Positions 23,375 through 34,180 of a stretch of 44,272 bases of DNA are shown here, one piece after another. A program made the position numbers and the translations under genes. Position 1 is the first letter of the stretch. Each line of letters starts with the position of its first letter. The stretch covers positions 1 to 44,272 of the forward strand of contig JAIPMN010000440.1 in the NCBI GenBank assembly GCA_020650975.1, in the 5' to 3' direction. The notes beneath the pieces are model-generated. The model worked only from the letters and a program-made list of their open reading frames with translations, searched no databases and was not told the origin of the DNA. The DNA is from Apostichopus californicus (lineage: Eukaryota > Echinodermata > Holothuroidea > Aspidochirotida > Stichopodidae).

Positions 23375-23432
23375 CTGTTACGGGTGACTTCTCATTTTCC
23401 TTCACATGCAATGCTGCAGCTGTTAGCCACAC
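23375..23432 (-). CDS. C2CD5: C2CD5 58-base exon
   Basis: Acceptor CTCTTTAG, donor GTAATT. The exon reads VWLTAAALHVKENEKSPVT plus one base (phase 0 in, 1 out). It lines up with VTVTAVAITFDKN in human C2CD5, directly after the CCLC segment. Confidence 0.85.
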
Positions 23433-23883
23433 CTAAAGAGTACAAATTATACAATAAATTATGTCAAAATTATTGATATGGTTCTACCAGAATTTGGACA
23501 GTCACTTACCAAGTTAGATGAAACTTGAGCATACTGGATGAACTTTGAAAGCAAAGCAAAGCAAAACTTTTGGTTCTATTGACCGATTTTTGGACCAGTG
23601 TAAACACTAGATTATACCCTTGATTAGGTATATTAATGGGAAATCTGTGGCATGGCCCTGGTTTTGGGCTGTAGATTATTGCTAATGGGGCACTCTCTTG
23701 GCATGGTATAACCATGGCTATCTTTCTTTCCAATTATGTAAACAAGTTTGAAATGAATTTCTTTCATAGGAATGTAAGCAAAAATTTAATGGAAAACTTG
23801 AGAGAATGGACATACAAGAAATGCTGAAATTTATGGATAAATGAAGAATATTCAATGTTTGTGTTCCCTATATCTTTACTCAC

Positions 23884-23973
23884 ATATGCAATATTGTCTT
23901 CAGTGAGGAATAGATCCCATGAAAGTTTACAGAGACAACAGGGAGTGTTTGTTCTCAGTTTAAAGCAAAGACT
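23884..23973 (-). CDS. C2CD5: C2CD5 exon with FKLR..PCCLC motif
   Basis: A 90-base exon, phase 0 at both ends, acceptor TTCCACAG, donor GTGAGT. It reads SLCFKLRTNTPCCLCKLSWD, then LFLTEDNIAY. Human C2CD5 has SLYFKLRSMIPCCLCHVNFTVSLPEDELIQ here, an unmistakable match including the PCCLC cysteines. Confidence 0.93.
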
Positions 23974-25881
23974 CTGTGGAAAACAAACAAGTAACAAGGG
24001 CATAGATGTTTCTTCTTTATCTGCAATAAACAAACATGATCCTGCTGAAGTTAATAAAAATAAGACACACAGTGTGCTGGGCAAGCAATACTGTTGTTTC
24101 TGTGTTATGCTCTTATCATAAGTAAACTTAATCAAGCAGCAATGAGATTCCTGTGGCAAGCATCAAAATATTTAGTATCACAGTTCACTCCCTGACCCAA
24201 AATTCATATATGGTCTAATATCTGGCAATATCTGGCTGAATAAAGACTTCATATGGCCAGATAAAGCCAAATATAAATGCCAGATGAAAAGACTTGACAT
24301 ACATATCAAGTTTGACTTGGCCATATAAAGCCAGATATAACTTGATGAAATATCATTCTGATATACAAATAAAGTTTAATATAAATTGCTAGAAAAATTA
24401 AAAATGTCATATTTTTGCTAGAAATGACCAATATCGACAATTGCGTAACTATTTTGCTTGTTTTTCTGTCAAAGTTGGCACTTCCATGCAGTTTCTCTAA
24501 ATCGTTTTGATAAGCTATTATTGACCAATCAGAGCAAAGCTTACAGTACATACCCTTAAACTGTAGCAGTTGCCATGAAAGTGTACACTATATTGACTAC
24601 CAACAACACGACTGAAAGGAAAGGACTAGCTACTGTAGCCTAACTTAATATTTTGTGTCTGTAGTTTGCCATGCCTGTGATTATAGGAAGAATTACAAAC
24701 AGAGTTGACAATCACTCTGTTCAAAAGAAACAGCTGTATATATTGTATGTTTCACATTAAAATTTCAATAAGTCATCTCTTAACAGTTGTGTCTGAAACT
24801 TATAAAGTAATATAAGTGAATATTTGATACCATGTTGTGAGTTTTCTTTCAAATTGTTTATACATTACATTAAAACTACATTACATTCAGTGGCACTACA
24901 AAAAAAACATACTTTCATAATATTTTTATATGTAAGGTAAACGCAGTACAGTATTTTTTTGGTAAATAGGCTACCTCATATAACTTTACCATATAGTGTA
25001 ATATTTGAATTCAGTACTGAGTGTATTTCAGGTTATCCATCCAGATAAATACTTTTATGCCTACTTGCCAGAACAAAATAATGAAGGTTTGTGTTTGGTG
25101 TTTAGTTTTTGAATGAGTTGCAGTTAAGTCTTAGAAGAAGCCACAAAACTTAAAATTGTAAGTTTATGTTAATTTCTAGAGTTACTGCATAACCAGTACA
25201 TCTGGTTATATCTGGTTATCGTAATGTACAGTACTGTAAACCAGACCAATGTACTGTACAACTTGATATGGTAGGCTACATATAAAGTGAAATCTTTTTT
25301 GTATATTGCTGTTGCATCTGCAATTTCATATAAAGCTTCAACTAAACTCAAATGAAGTTTTGCATGATATTTGAATATGGACCATATAAAGCAATTTCAT
25401 ACGTGTACTGTATGTTTAAAGTGGACAATATTAAGGGAATCCTGATAAAACCATATCAAGTTTTATATAATTTATATAAGGGTTCTACTTTATAAAGCCT
25501 TTATGAAACTTCATATGGACTAAAAATCGACATTATATCTGGCGAATCCTTTAAATTGTTTTATATGGATATTATATGTGGCCTATATATGGATTATATC
25601 CAGTTGGATGTGGACGATATAAAGGGAATCCATACAAAGTTTTAAATAATTTATGTAAGGATTATACTATATATGGCCTTAAGAAAAACTTTACATGGGC
25701 AATAAAAAACTTTATATTCTATCTGGCCAAAACTTTTAATGGTTTTATATAGATTTTGTATCTGAGATTTCGAAACTAGAACAAATCCATGGCTGTCTTA
25801 TTACACTGTTATCTTGTAAGACAACCAGATAAAATTTCAACTGAACTAGGCTACTTTAAAGGATATCAAAATTTGCTGTAC
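23974..25881 (-). other. C2CD5 intron with degenerate ATATGG-rich repeat
   Basis: Between about 24200 and 25760 words such as TATCTGG, CCATATAAAG and TATATGG recur in both orientations. Two imperfect tandem units begin GGACAATATTAAGGGAATCC (25422) and GGACGATATAAAGGGAATCC (25612), 190 bases apart. No ends or target duplications could be defined. Confidence 0.6.
25422..25760. repeat. Two imperfect tandem units, 190-bp period
   Basis: Each unit runs GGAC(A/G)ATAT.AAGGGAATCC, then TATAATTTAT-like, AAGGNTTATACT-like, an AAACTT(C/T)A(T/C)ATGG block, TATCTGGC and TTTTATAT. The second unit has several small deletions relative to the first. Confidence 0.6.
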
Positions 25882-25962
25882 CTGAACCATTTCTCCAAAA
25901 GTATTGCTTAAGTTCTTTGTGTTAGCATCTGACAGATTCTGCCTTCTCATCATGGTTACCAT
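25882..25962 (-). CDS. C2CD5: C2CD5 81-base exon
   Basis: Acceptor TTTTACCAG, donor GTACAG, phase 0 at both ends. It reads MVTMMRRQNLSDANTKNLSN, then TFGEMVQ. It aligns with VRVIRLSSLNLTNQALNKNFNDLCENLLK of human C2CD5, immediately before the SL.FKLR exon. Confidence 0.85.
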
Positions 25963-26379
25963 CTGGTAAAAGTATAAAATACAGTTGTTCCAAGGACTGG
26001 ACGTGCATGAGACAATGACAAGGGCACAGAGCATTGTGAAAATCTTAATCAAAGCTAGCAAAACCTGGAATCCCAGTGTCTATAGGCATATCAAACTGAC
26101 TGTACTAATAGAGTGAGGGAAATTTAGTACAATCCTGTTGTAAGTCATGCTGCTCTCTGACAGTTACTGCGACAACGGTTATGTGGTAAAAAAGTATCCA
26201 ATATCCGAGCAATCTTATACTTTTGTTGCCTCGGTAACATAATGAGTTGCTTTCCAAAGAGCAATTTGAATTATCAGAACAACAGGCGCAACTCTCAGTG
26301 ACCTAAAATAAATGTTTCATCTCTACAAAAACAATAGGATTCTTCTATTAAATGTAATAAATCCACATGCAAGGTATGA

Positions 26380-26720
26380 GATCTGTGAGGTTTTCACATT
26401 TGACCTCTGGTGACCTCAACTAGCCTTCACCTCAAAAAACAACAAGGTTTTCTTCTGCTCAATATGAGGTATAAGTGTACTAAGTATGAAATTTGTCCAA
26501 AGTTGCCTTCTTTTTGGCCTCACAAATGAGTGTTGACCTCCACCACTTTACACTTTTCACTCTCAATATGAGGCTTTGACAAACCAAAAATTATAATCTT
26601 CCCTTCTGGAGATATTATGTTGAACCTTAAATTACCTTTCACATCCCATAAAACAATAGGTTTCTCCTACTCAATATGATACATCCACATGCAATGTATG
26701 ATATTTGTCAGATTCCATTC
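26380..26720. repeat. AGGTCA-type repeat remnant
   Basis: Contains TTTGACCTCTGGTGACCTCAA, CAATATGAGGT and GACCTCCACCACTTT words shared with the other half-site-rich repeats of the window. No clean ends were found. Confidence 0.5.
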
Positions 26721-26773
26721 TTGAAATATTGTGTCTACAAAGTGTTCTTATCTTCTTTCTTTCTTTTCTTATT

Positions 26774-26894
26774 CTTTGCCTGTTAATATCCGCTTTGCCT
26801 GTTAATATCCGCTTTGCCTGTTAATATCCGCTTTGCCTGTTAATATCCGCTTTGCCTGTTAATATCCGCTTTGCCTGTTAATATCCGCTTTGCC
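26774..26894. repeat. Perfect 19-bp minisatellite, 6.4 copies
   Basis: Six identical head-to-tail copies of CTTTGCCTGTTAATATCCG run from 26774 to 26887, followed by a partial CTTTGCC. There are no spacers, so this is a minisatellite. It sits in the C2CD5 intron between exons 27673-27701 and 25882-25962. Confidence 0.97.
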
Positions 26895-27672
26895 TTTTCT
26901 CACTGCTGATTCAATTTTTTGACAGATACTGAAACACTACAATGTTCGATTATTATTATCACTTTTATATGGTGTTTACAAGCAAGGCGTACACACATAC
27001 GCTATCAGGTAACGATGATCTTCCAAACCAAAAAGCGGAAATTGAGAATGGAAATTATCTTAAATGTTGTTGAAATGTGGCTGAATGTAATGCACAGATC
27101 ATTTTAAACGAAAATGGCTTTTCAATGATGAAAAATAGTGGGATAATGCCCACATTTATTTATTGTAGAAGAGGCAAAAGTATTCTTGGTTTGCTGTTCA
27201 GCCCAACTCCCAGGAAAACATTTCAACTGTTGTTTTAATTTATAAATGTTACACGCTGGATGAATTCAATTCCAAAGAGATGAATTAGATCTTCAATTTT
27301 CAGTACAGTTAAAAAGCCATACAATAATGCAAAAAAAATAAAACACTTCCACAAATTTGGAAATTCCCTGAACAAGTTTAACTCCTCAGTATTACAACAT
27401 TCACTATGAGAGAAGAGTAGCATCTTTGTGAATTCCAAACAATGCCTTCCAATGACCTTGAAAATGACAACATTCAGAAATGCCCTTTACACTCTCGCCA
27501 AACTTCTATAATACGAAAAATGAGGAAATAAAGAGCATTTTAAGCTGATACAAACATTCCTGTTATTTGATCACAATAAACTCACTGACCATACTGACCT
27601 GTGTGTTATGCTTACTTTTGAGAGCTTTAAAATATTTTTCAAATTTTCTAAAGAATGATGAATGTAACCTAC

Positions 27673-27701
27673 CTGTAGGTGGTGTGCCATCTGAACATTA
27701 C
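27673..27701 (-). CDS. C2CD5: C2CD5 29-base microexon
   Basis: Acceptor CTCCCAG, donor GTAGGT. GT completes a Gly codon with the G of the previous exon, then NVQMAHHLQ follows. Human has EIQMFTS at this point. The phases (1 in, 0 out) match both neighbours exactly, which supports an exon this small. Confidence 0.8.
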
Positions 27702-28076
27702 CTGGGAGTTTATCAGTACTACAGCTGTAAAACCCTGTTTGAGAGATATTTAAGAGCTGATAAGGGTGTCATCCATTCATGTTCTGTTCTTTTGACTAAA
27801 AGCAATGACAAGTAGCACTAATTGCCATTAGAATACAAGAAACACTTATATTCACTTTACTTAATACTTTCATTTTCTTTTAATTTGTGCAACAAACTGA
27901 GTGAAAGCAGGAAACATTAATTAACTCCACAAATATTTGATAAGAAAGCAATTGATCTCTTTAGTTCTGCACAATGTTGAGGTTTCATCTTAATAAATGA
28001 GCCATATACATTGACACAAAGCATATTACCTGGAATTTTGCATTACCATATTTTCTGACCAAACTGTTCCACTTAC

Positions 28077-28137
28077 CTTGTGGGAGCCCAGGCTCAAGCA
28101 TATCTGAGATAGCTTTCTGATCTTCCAAATCGTCCAA
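28077..28137 (-). CDS. C2CD5: C2CD5 61-base exon
   Basis: Acceptor TTAATAG, donor GTAAGT. It reads LDDLEDQKAISDMLEPGLPQ plus one base. It corresponds to LEIDDTDAMEDVHSLLTDVPPPSG in human C2CD5. Phase 0 in, 1 out. Confidence 0.85.
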
Positions 28138-28236
28138 CTATTAATAAAATAAATAGGAAATATGAAACATGATTTTTAAATTAAAACACACTGGCCAGCA
28201 TGGGACCAATGAAACCTGGATAAGTACATCCTCCTA

Positions 28237-28768
28237 GGTAAAATTTTTGTTTATCATTCATTACCCGGAATGTTAGCAACTACTCTGAATGCCTTCTTTA
28301 CACAGAACTCAAACATTCACGCTCACAACAATAGGCAAGCTGATTACCTGCACCCAAGGCAATGTCACAACAATATCTCTAAACATAGCTTACATCATCG
28401 GGCCATCGCACTTTGGAATCCCCTTTCTTTCACTTTAAAGGCGAGGCCTTCTTTAGTTGCCTTTAGAAAAAGCTTACAAAAGCACTTCATAAACATTTAC
28501 TAGAACTGCGATTTGTTTTTGTCTACTACTCAATTATTGCTTCCACTTATTCTAACTGGAGAGGGAGAAGAAAGGGTGGTTCTGTTTGTTGTTTTGTTCT
28601 CTTTTCAATTGTAAAGTTCTGTATATTTTCACGGAGTGTCACTACCCGACAAGCCCTATAGAGGTTTTTAGATTACTTCCTTTCACAAGTTCTGTTTCTT
28701 ATCTCCTTCTATGTTATATGTCATACTTATATTGTGATAGAACAAAAATAAATGAAATGAAATGAAAA
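28237..28768 (+). mobile_element. 5'-truncated LINE 3' end (non-LTR retrotransposon)
   Basis: The frame from about 28237 to the stop at 28503 reads IFVYHSLPGMLATTLNAFFT, NSNIHAHNNRQADYLHP, then HHRAIALWNPL and ending FRKSLQKHFINIY. This matches the C-terminal tail common to CR1/L2/RTE-like reverse transcriptases (..HSYNTR..., ..LWNSLP..., FK..LK..L). A 3' untranslated part follows and ends in an AAATG-type short repeat at 28748-28768, the expected LINE tail. All upstream coding sequence is missing, so this is a dead 5'-truncated copy. It lies antisense to C2CD5 in an intron. Confidence 0.75.
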
Positions 28769-28979
28769 TCAGCTATTGCTTTCAATCAATGGACAAAGTT
28801 ATGAGACATGTATGGTGTTATAAGTGAAGTCATACATGTAACCAGACCTACCAAGGTCATAAGTGGTTTTCATTATTAGATGATGTAATACAAACATGTC
28901 ACAACATAAGAGGATGCTATATTATAGCTATGCAATAATGAGCACCTATGAAAAAGGTTTGAGCTTGCATTGAGATTAC

Positions 28980-29081
28980 CTCAATAACATAAGTGTCTGT
29001 ATGACCAGCACTAAGTTGAGGTTCATGGACTTCTTCCAAACTGCCATGACTTGTACTCTCACTCTCCACTGAGCTGTTAAC
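28980..29081 (-). CDS. C2CD5: C2CD5 102-base exon
   Basis: Acceptor CTATAG, donor GTAATC, phase 0 at both ends. It reads VNSSVESESTSHGSLEEVHE, then PQLSAGHTDTYVIE. It corresponds to the acidic Ser-rich stretch SQSESSDEVTELDLSHGKKDAFVLE of human C2CD5. Confidence 0.83.
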
Positions 29082-31309
29082 CTATAGATAGATAACAAGC
29101 ATTATAAATATGCATTCACCAAATTTGTGGATTCAGCCAAATTCCAGCCAGACTTACTGGATTCTTGAAATTTACATATTCCACCTGTTTCTTTATGGTT
29201 TAAAGGAAGAGGGAGGAGGGGGTGGGGGAGTGGGTGGGGGACTGGTATGGATGAAATGTCTGTATACTCTTTCCTTTCTACTCATATTATTGAGATGGTG
29301 ATGTCTAACAACCAGATCTTCCATTGAATGAGTACTCTTTGTACAATCCTACTGTTTTAGCTTAATGCTCTAGTCTGGTATCTTAGGACAAATAAGACAT
29401 TTCAGGGCCAACGACCTACTACACAGTGTATTACATGAAGCCACAATTGTAAAGAGGCAAAGCTGGAGCTTAGCAAGAAGTAAAAATTTGTAAAGAGGTG
29501 GTTCGCAGCCCTCAGAGGTGGACAGTGAAAATTTGGCTGGGTCTAACTCAATAAAAACAAAAATCGCTTTTTATCCCATCACTGCTATTAGGGCGGATGA
29601 TATATTGCAGTTCCTTTGCCAGTTGGGCCATATACAGTTATGTCAGTTGCCATAGCAAGGGTTGCCATGGTAATGGTTCATTTCCTAAGTAGCTACTGTC
29701 AAGGGTCACACATGGTGGGGTACCCCAGGGTAAACCCTTGTGTCTCTTAGGTCCATGGAACTAAATGGCAAATCTAGTGAAAATTGCTTCTTTTTTATGC
29801 TATAACTCCAAGGGGTCAGATTGAATTGACATGGAAGCTTCCTTTCACAAGTAAATTTGTTCATCTGGTTTACCTTCTTGTTTAAATTATTTGCTCATTA
29901 AGTACATCAACTGCTTTAAAGTCTATTTCAAATTATATTGAAAGTATGTCATAAGGAGGATAAGGATGTATTAATTTTATGTATATAAAAAAAATTTTGT
30001 ATCATTGTATCATTTGTATCAAACTAATAGGGATAATGTTTTTATTTTATCATCTATTAAATTATGCAACTACAGGAAGTAAGGCCATAATTTGAAAAGC
30101 ATTGCCGAAGGATTTTAGTGATAGGTTGCAGCATAGCCTAGTACCCAATACCAACTGTAATACAGGTCATGCTTGCCAGGAGACACTATGTGTGATAGCT
30201 CAGTTATAAAACAAACACAGTGTGGCAAAAAAAGGATGGATGGGAGGGGTTTTTCTTTGCTATTGTGGGAGCTCAAAAGCATAATGAGGGCTTTCCTAAA
30301 ATGTTCTGAAATAATCATTATGACAGCAAAATGCAAAATAAAAAGCTAATCCTTTTCTATGATTCACTTTAAAGTTACTTGTAAATCTGGCAAATTTGTC
30401 CTTGTTTAGAAAATACTTTGCTGGATACCAATATGAAATATTCCTCAGATCTGGTGCATCCCTTAATTTGAAGTATAACTGAATACAGTATCAAAATAAT
30501 GGCAATCTAAGAAGATAACAATTGTTAGACAGTATCTCTAACATAATTATTGAACAAAGGGTCAAACATGAACAAGTTCTATAAAGGTTCAAAGGTCAAC
30601 ATATACTTTTACTTGAACTAATATACTCTGACACTGCAGCAACTAGAAACATTGACTTAACAAAATAAAACATGTATTTAATTCATGGAGTTGTAGGTCT
30701 CATCCCAAACTTTTGTAGCGTGACTGTGGGAGGTTGATGCCATGATGCAATTCTTCATGGAGGAATAACTTATCATGCTCAAGGAATACACCCAAGATTG
30801 ACTGGAGATTACAACACTCTTTTTAACCTTTTATCTTCACAGCTTTTGTTAATCCATTCAGGTAAATGTTAATTAATGTATGACATCTACTTTGGTGCAT
30901 GCATAAATGATAGATGAACAGTTTTTGGAGATAGTAGTACAAATCCATAGTTTGAACCCCATCTGGATTACAAAATAAAGGGAGTTTCTCCCCCCCCCCC
31001 CCCTCTCTCCNNNNNNNNNNGTTTCTCCCCCCCCCCCCCTCTCTCCAGTACATTACATGTAGGGTTGAGGATAAAAGTTATTAATCCAAGGTGGGCAAGT
31101 GATTGTTGAAAATCACTATAAATGGGTTCACTTCCACTACATGTATTAAGGCATTACATCATTTTAAGTCATAGTTAATATCTTCCTTTCCTATAGCTGA
31201 CAGGTTTTCCTCCAGATCCTTTGTTTCTTCATAACATCTGTCAATGCTTTGGTATCCACAGCAGTAAATCTGAAATTTTCTCTGTATATTACAACTTTTA
31301 AAACCTTAC
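29082..31309 (-). other. C2CD5 intron, 2.2 kb, with an assembly gap
   Basis: AT-rich intron with a G-rich run at about 29210-29240. A 10-N gap at 31011-31020 is flanked on both sides by the same poly-C sequence. No coding or RNA element is visible. Confidence 0.7.
31011..31020. other. Assembly gap (10 N)
   Basis: Ten Ns. The 27 or so bases before the gap (GTTTCT, a C run, then CTCTCTCC) are repeated right after it, so the flank is probably duplicated at a contig join across a poly-C tract. Confidence 0.95.
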
Positions 31310-31408
31310 CTGTGAATTGAGATCATATAGATCCCTGTTCCTTGCAGTCGTATCTACTAATTTTTGTTGCAGCCGTTTCAAATTCCGTTCACCTTTCTCA
31401 GTTGTATC
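31310..31408 (-). CDS. C2CD5: C2CD5 99-base exon
   Basis: Acceptor GGTAATAG, donor GTAAGG, phase 0 at both ends. It reads DTTEKGERNLKRLQQKLVD, then TTARNRDLYDLNSQ. It is similar to the helical SYEQHISHMQKKINDTIAKNKELYEINP segment of human C2CD5. Confidence 0.88.
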
Positions 31409-32300
31409 CTATTACCAATGAAAGAGAACAATTATATATCACTGCATACAAGGTCTGCAAGTTTTGTGCTTCATTCACAGATATAATGAATAAGATACTT
31501 CTGCTACAATGTGTTTGTAAGAAAGATTTGATTTTCTCAAATATCAACTGACTTTAAAAAACTAGAGCAACAATGCTGCAGAATGTCGATACTTTTCACA
31601 TGATAGGGATATTCAGTTGGCTGAAATATATATTGCTTTATATAACAAGCCAAGTCACCTTTGTGATTCCTTGCCATATTTCACATGAGGACATTTAATA
31701 AGTAACTTTAGCTTCTTGTATGTAAGAAGGTGGATCTGCAAACGAAGTATGAAGTACATCCAAGTTGGAGTTATTCTGAAGCTTTCAGACTTACCTCTGT
31801 TAACCTCAAATAAACTTTGACACAAAAATATAAAAGTGTTGTTGTAGTCAATAGTGATTCCACATATGAAGTATAAACACTGTTGAAGCTTTACTTCTCT
31901 TATTGTGTTTTCACATGTGATGGATTTCAGAGACGTTTCCCTTTATAAGTTACTGTAACTGAATGTCCCTTTTGGTCTTAGGGCGTGGTTATATAACTCA
32001 TATCCTTTTTCTAAACCAGAGAGCCAGTTAGCTCATTGTGATTCCTTGCGAATTGAGATGATAATTCCAAGCTTTCATCATTGTTGATTAAATTGATCAG
32101 CAAGGTTCTTTCACTGACTGTGGACCTACCTACTAAATATGTTAACTTACCATGTTTACAAGCTATTTTTTAGCTAAAATCAACTCAAGCCCTGCCCCCT
32201 AATAAATGTGCATAATATCACATTGAACATACATTATGATGTACCCGCTATCTACCAACACCTTCACACAAAGTATGATTCAATTCTGAAAATGTTTACA

Positions 32301-33900
32301 TTTGACCCTGTGACCTCATTAATATTCTTGAGATGAGCAGCAAAATCAATAGGGCTCTTCTACTCACTATGAGGCATCTATGTACCAAGTATGACTTCAA
32401 TCCAACTTGTCGTTGTTCAGATACCGTGTTTACAAGCTATTTTAGTGAAAACCAACTTAATCCCCGCCCCCTAATAAATATGCATAATATCATCTTGAAC
32501 ATATATCACCATGTACCTGCTATCTACCAACATATTAATATTAAGTATAAATAAATTCTGATTTTGGTTACAGAGTTATAAGCATTTGAAGTATTTTACG
32601 TTAGACCCTGTGACTTCATTAATATTCATGAGATGAGCACAAACATCAATAGGGTTCATCTACTCACTATGGAGAATCTATGTAACAATTATGACTTCAA
32701 TCCAAGTTGTGGTTCAGTTACCGTGTTTCCAAGCTATTTTAGTGAAAATCAACTTAATTCCCGCCCCCTAATAAATATGCAAAATATCAAGTTGAACATA
32801 CATCAACATGTACTAGCTATCTACCAACATATTAATATTAAGAATAAATAAATTCTGACTTTTGGTTAGAGTTATAAGCATTTGAAGATTTTTACGTTTG
32901 ACCCTGTGACCTCATTAATATTCATGAGATGAGCACCAAAATCAATAGGCTTTATTTTCTCACTATGGCGCATCTATGTAACAAGTATGAATTCAATCCA
33001 ACTTGTAATTGTTCAGTTACCGTGTTTACAAGCTATTTTAGTGAAAATCAACTTAAGCCCCACCCCCTAATAAATATGCATAATATCAAGTTGAACATAC
33101 ATCAACATGTACTAGCTATCTACCAACATATTAATATTAAGAATAAATAAATTCTGACTTTTGGTTAAAGTTATAAGCACTTGAAGATTTTTACGTTTGA
33201 CCCTGTGACCTCATTAATATTCATGAGATGAGCACCAAAATCAATAGGCTTTATTTTCTCACTATGGCGCATCTATGTAACAAGTATGAATTCAATCCAA
33301 CTTGTAATTGTTCAGTTACCGTGTTTATAAGCTATTTTAGTGAAAATCAACTGAATTCCTGCCCCCTAATAAATATGCATAATATCAAGTTGAACATACA
33401 TCAACATGTACTGGCTATCTACCAACATATTAATATTAAGTATAAATAAATTCTGACTTTTGGTTACAGAGTTATAAGCATTTGAAGATTTTTACGTTTG
33501 ACCCTGTGACCTCATTAATATTCATGAGATGACCACCAAAATCAGAATGTTCATCAACTTACTATGGCGCATCTATGTACCAGATATGACTTCAATCCCA
33601 CTTGTCATTGTTCAGTTACCGTGTTTACAAGCTATTTTAGTGAAAATCAACTTAAGCCCCACCCCCTAGTAAATATGCATAATATCAACTTGAACATACA
33701 TCAACATGTACTGGCTATCTACCTACATATTAATATTAGGTATAAATAAATTTTGACTTTTGGTTGCAGAGTTATTAGCATTTGAGGATTTTTACGTTTG
33801 ACCCTGTGACTTCATTCATATTCATGAGATGAGCACAAACATCAATAGGGTTCATCTATTCACTATGGCGCTTCTTTGTACCAAGAATGACTTCAATCCA
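32301..33900. repeat. Tandem array of a ~299-bp unit, five full copies plus a partial
   Basis: TTTGACCCTGTGACCT (or a close variant) recurs at about 32301, 32601, 32897, 33196, 33497 and 33797, a spacing of 296-301 bases. Each unit goes on through CATTAATATTCATGAGATGAGCA, CTTCAATCCAACTTGT, a GTTCAGTTACCGTGTTTACAAG block, CCCCCTAATAAATATGCAT and CAACATGTACT. The TGACCC-TG-TGACCT core reads AGGTCA-CA-GGGTCA on the other strand, a DR2-type nuclear receptor half-site pair. Each unit happens to carry a 60-73 codon open frame. Confidence 0.9.
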
Positions 33901-33945
33901 ATTCGTTGTTAAGTTATCGTGTTTACGAGCCAAGACGTCACATAC

Positions 33946-33962
33946 ACACACACACACACACG
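33946..33962. repeat. (CA)n microsatellite
   Basis: A CA run just before the right terminus of the repeat element. The same arrangement occurs near the other copies' ends at about 17590, 23053 and 37825. Confidence 0.85.
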
Positions 33963-34180
33963 CAATCACCATCGCATAGATTCCTTGAGCCTTCAGGCAA
34001 GGAATCAAAAACACACTCGGGTTAACACCATGAGGTCATAACAAATAACATGAAGATTGTTCTCTTTTCTGGATTTACGATATACAATTCAAGTCACTTT
34101 TAGCCATTGCGGGAGGTAAATATTGTTGTCATCTAAAGGTGCATTTGCTTGAGCTCAGGTGTACTTAATATTCTATGTTG

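Larger units (their letters stand above)
31665..34006. repeat. Repeat element with GATTCCTTGC / GCAAGGAATC ends
   Basis: GATTCCTTGC occurs at 31665-31674 and again at 32040-32049. Its exact reverse complement GCAAGGAATC closes the element at 33997-34006, after (CA)n and ATCACCATCGCATAGATTCCTT. The right end forms a hairpin (GATTCCTT...AAGGAATC). The true start could be either left copy. The interior is the tandem array at 32301-33900. Confidence 0.65.

Noticed and set aside
23764-24159. 131-codon - strand open frame
   Set aside because: Only its middle (23884-23973) is coding, as a C2CD5 exon bounded by clear splice sites; the rest is intron.
26774-26894. Possible CRISPR-like direct repeats
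   Set aside because: The 19-bp units are directly adjacent with no spacers, in an animal intron; it is a minisatellite.
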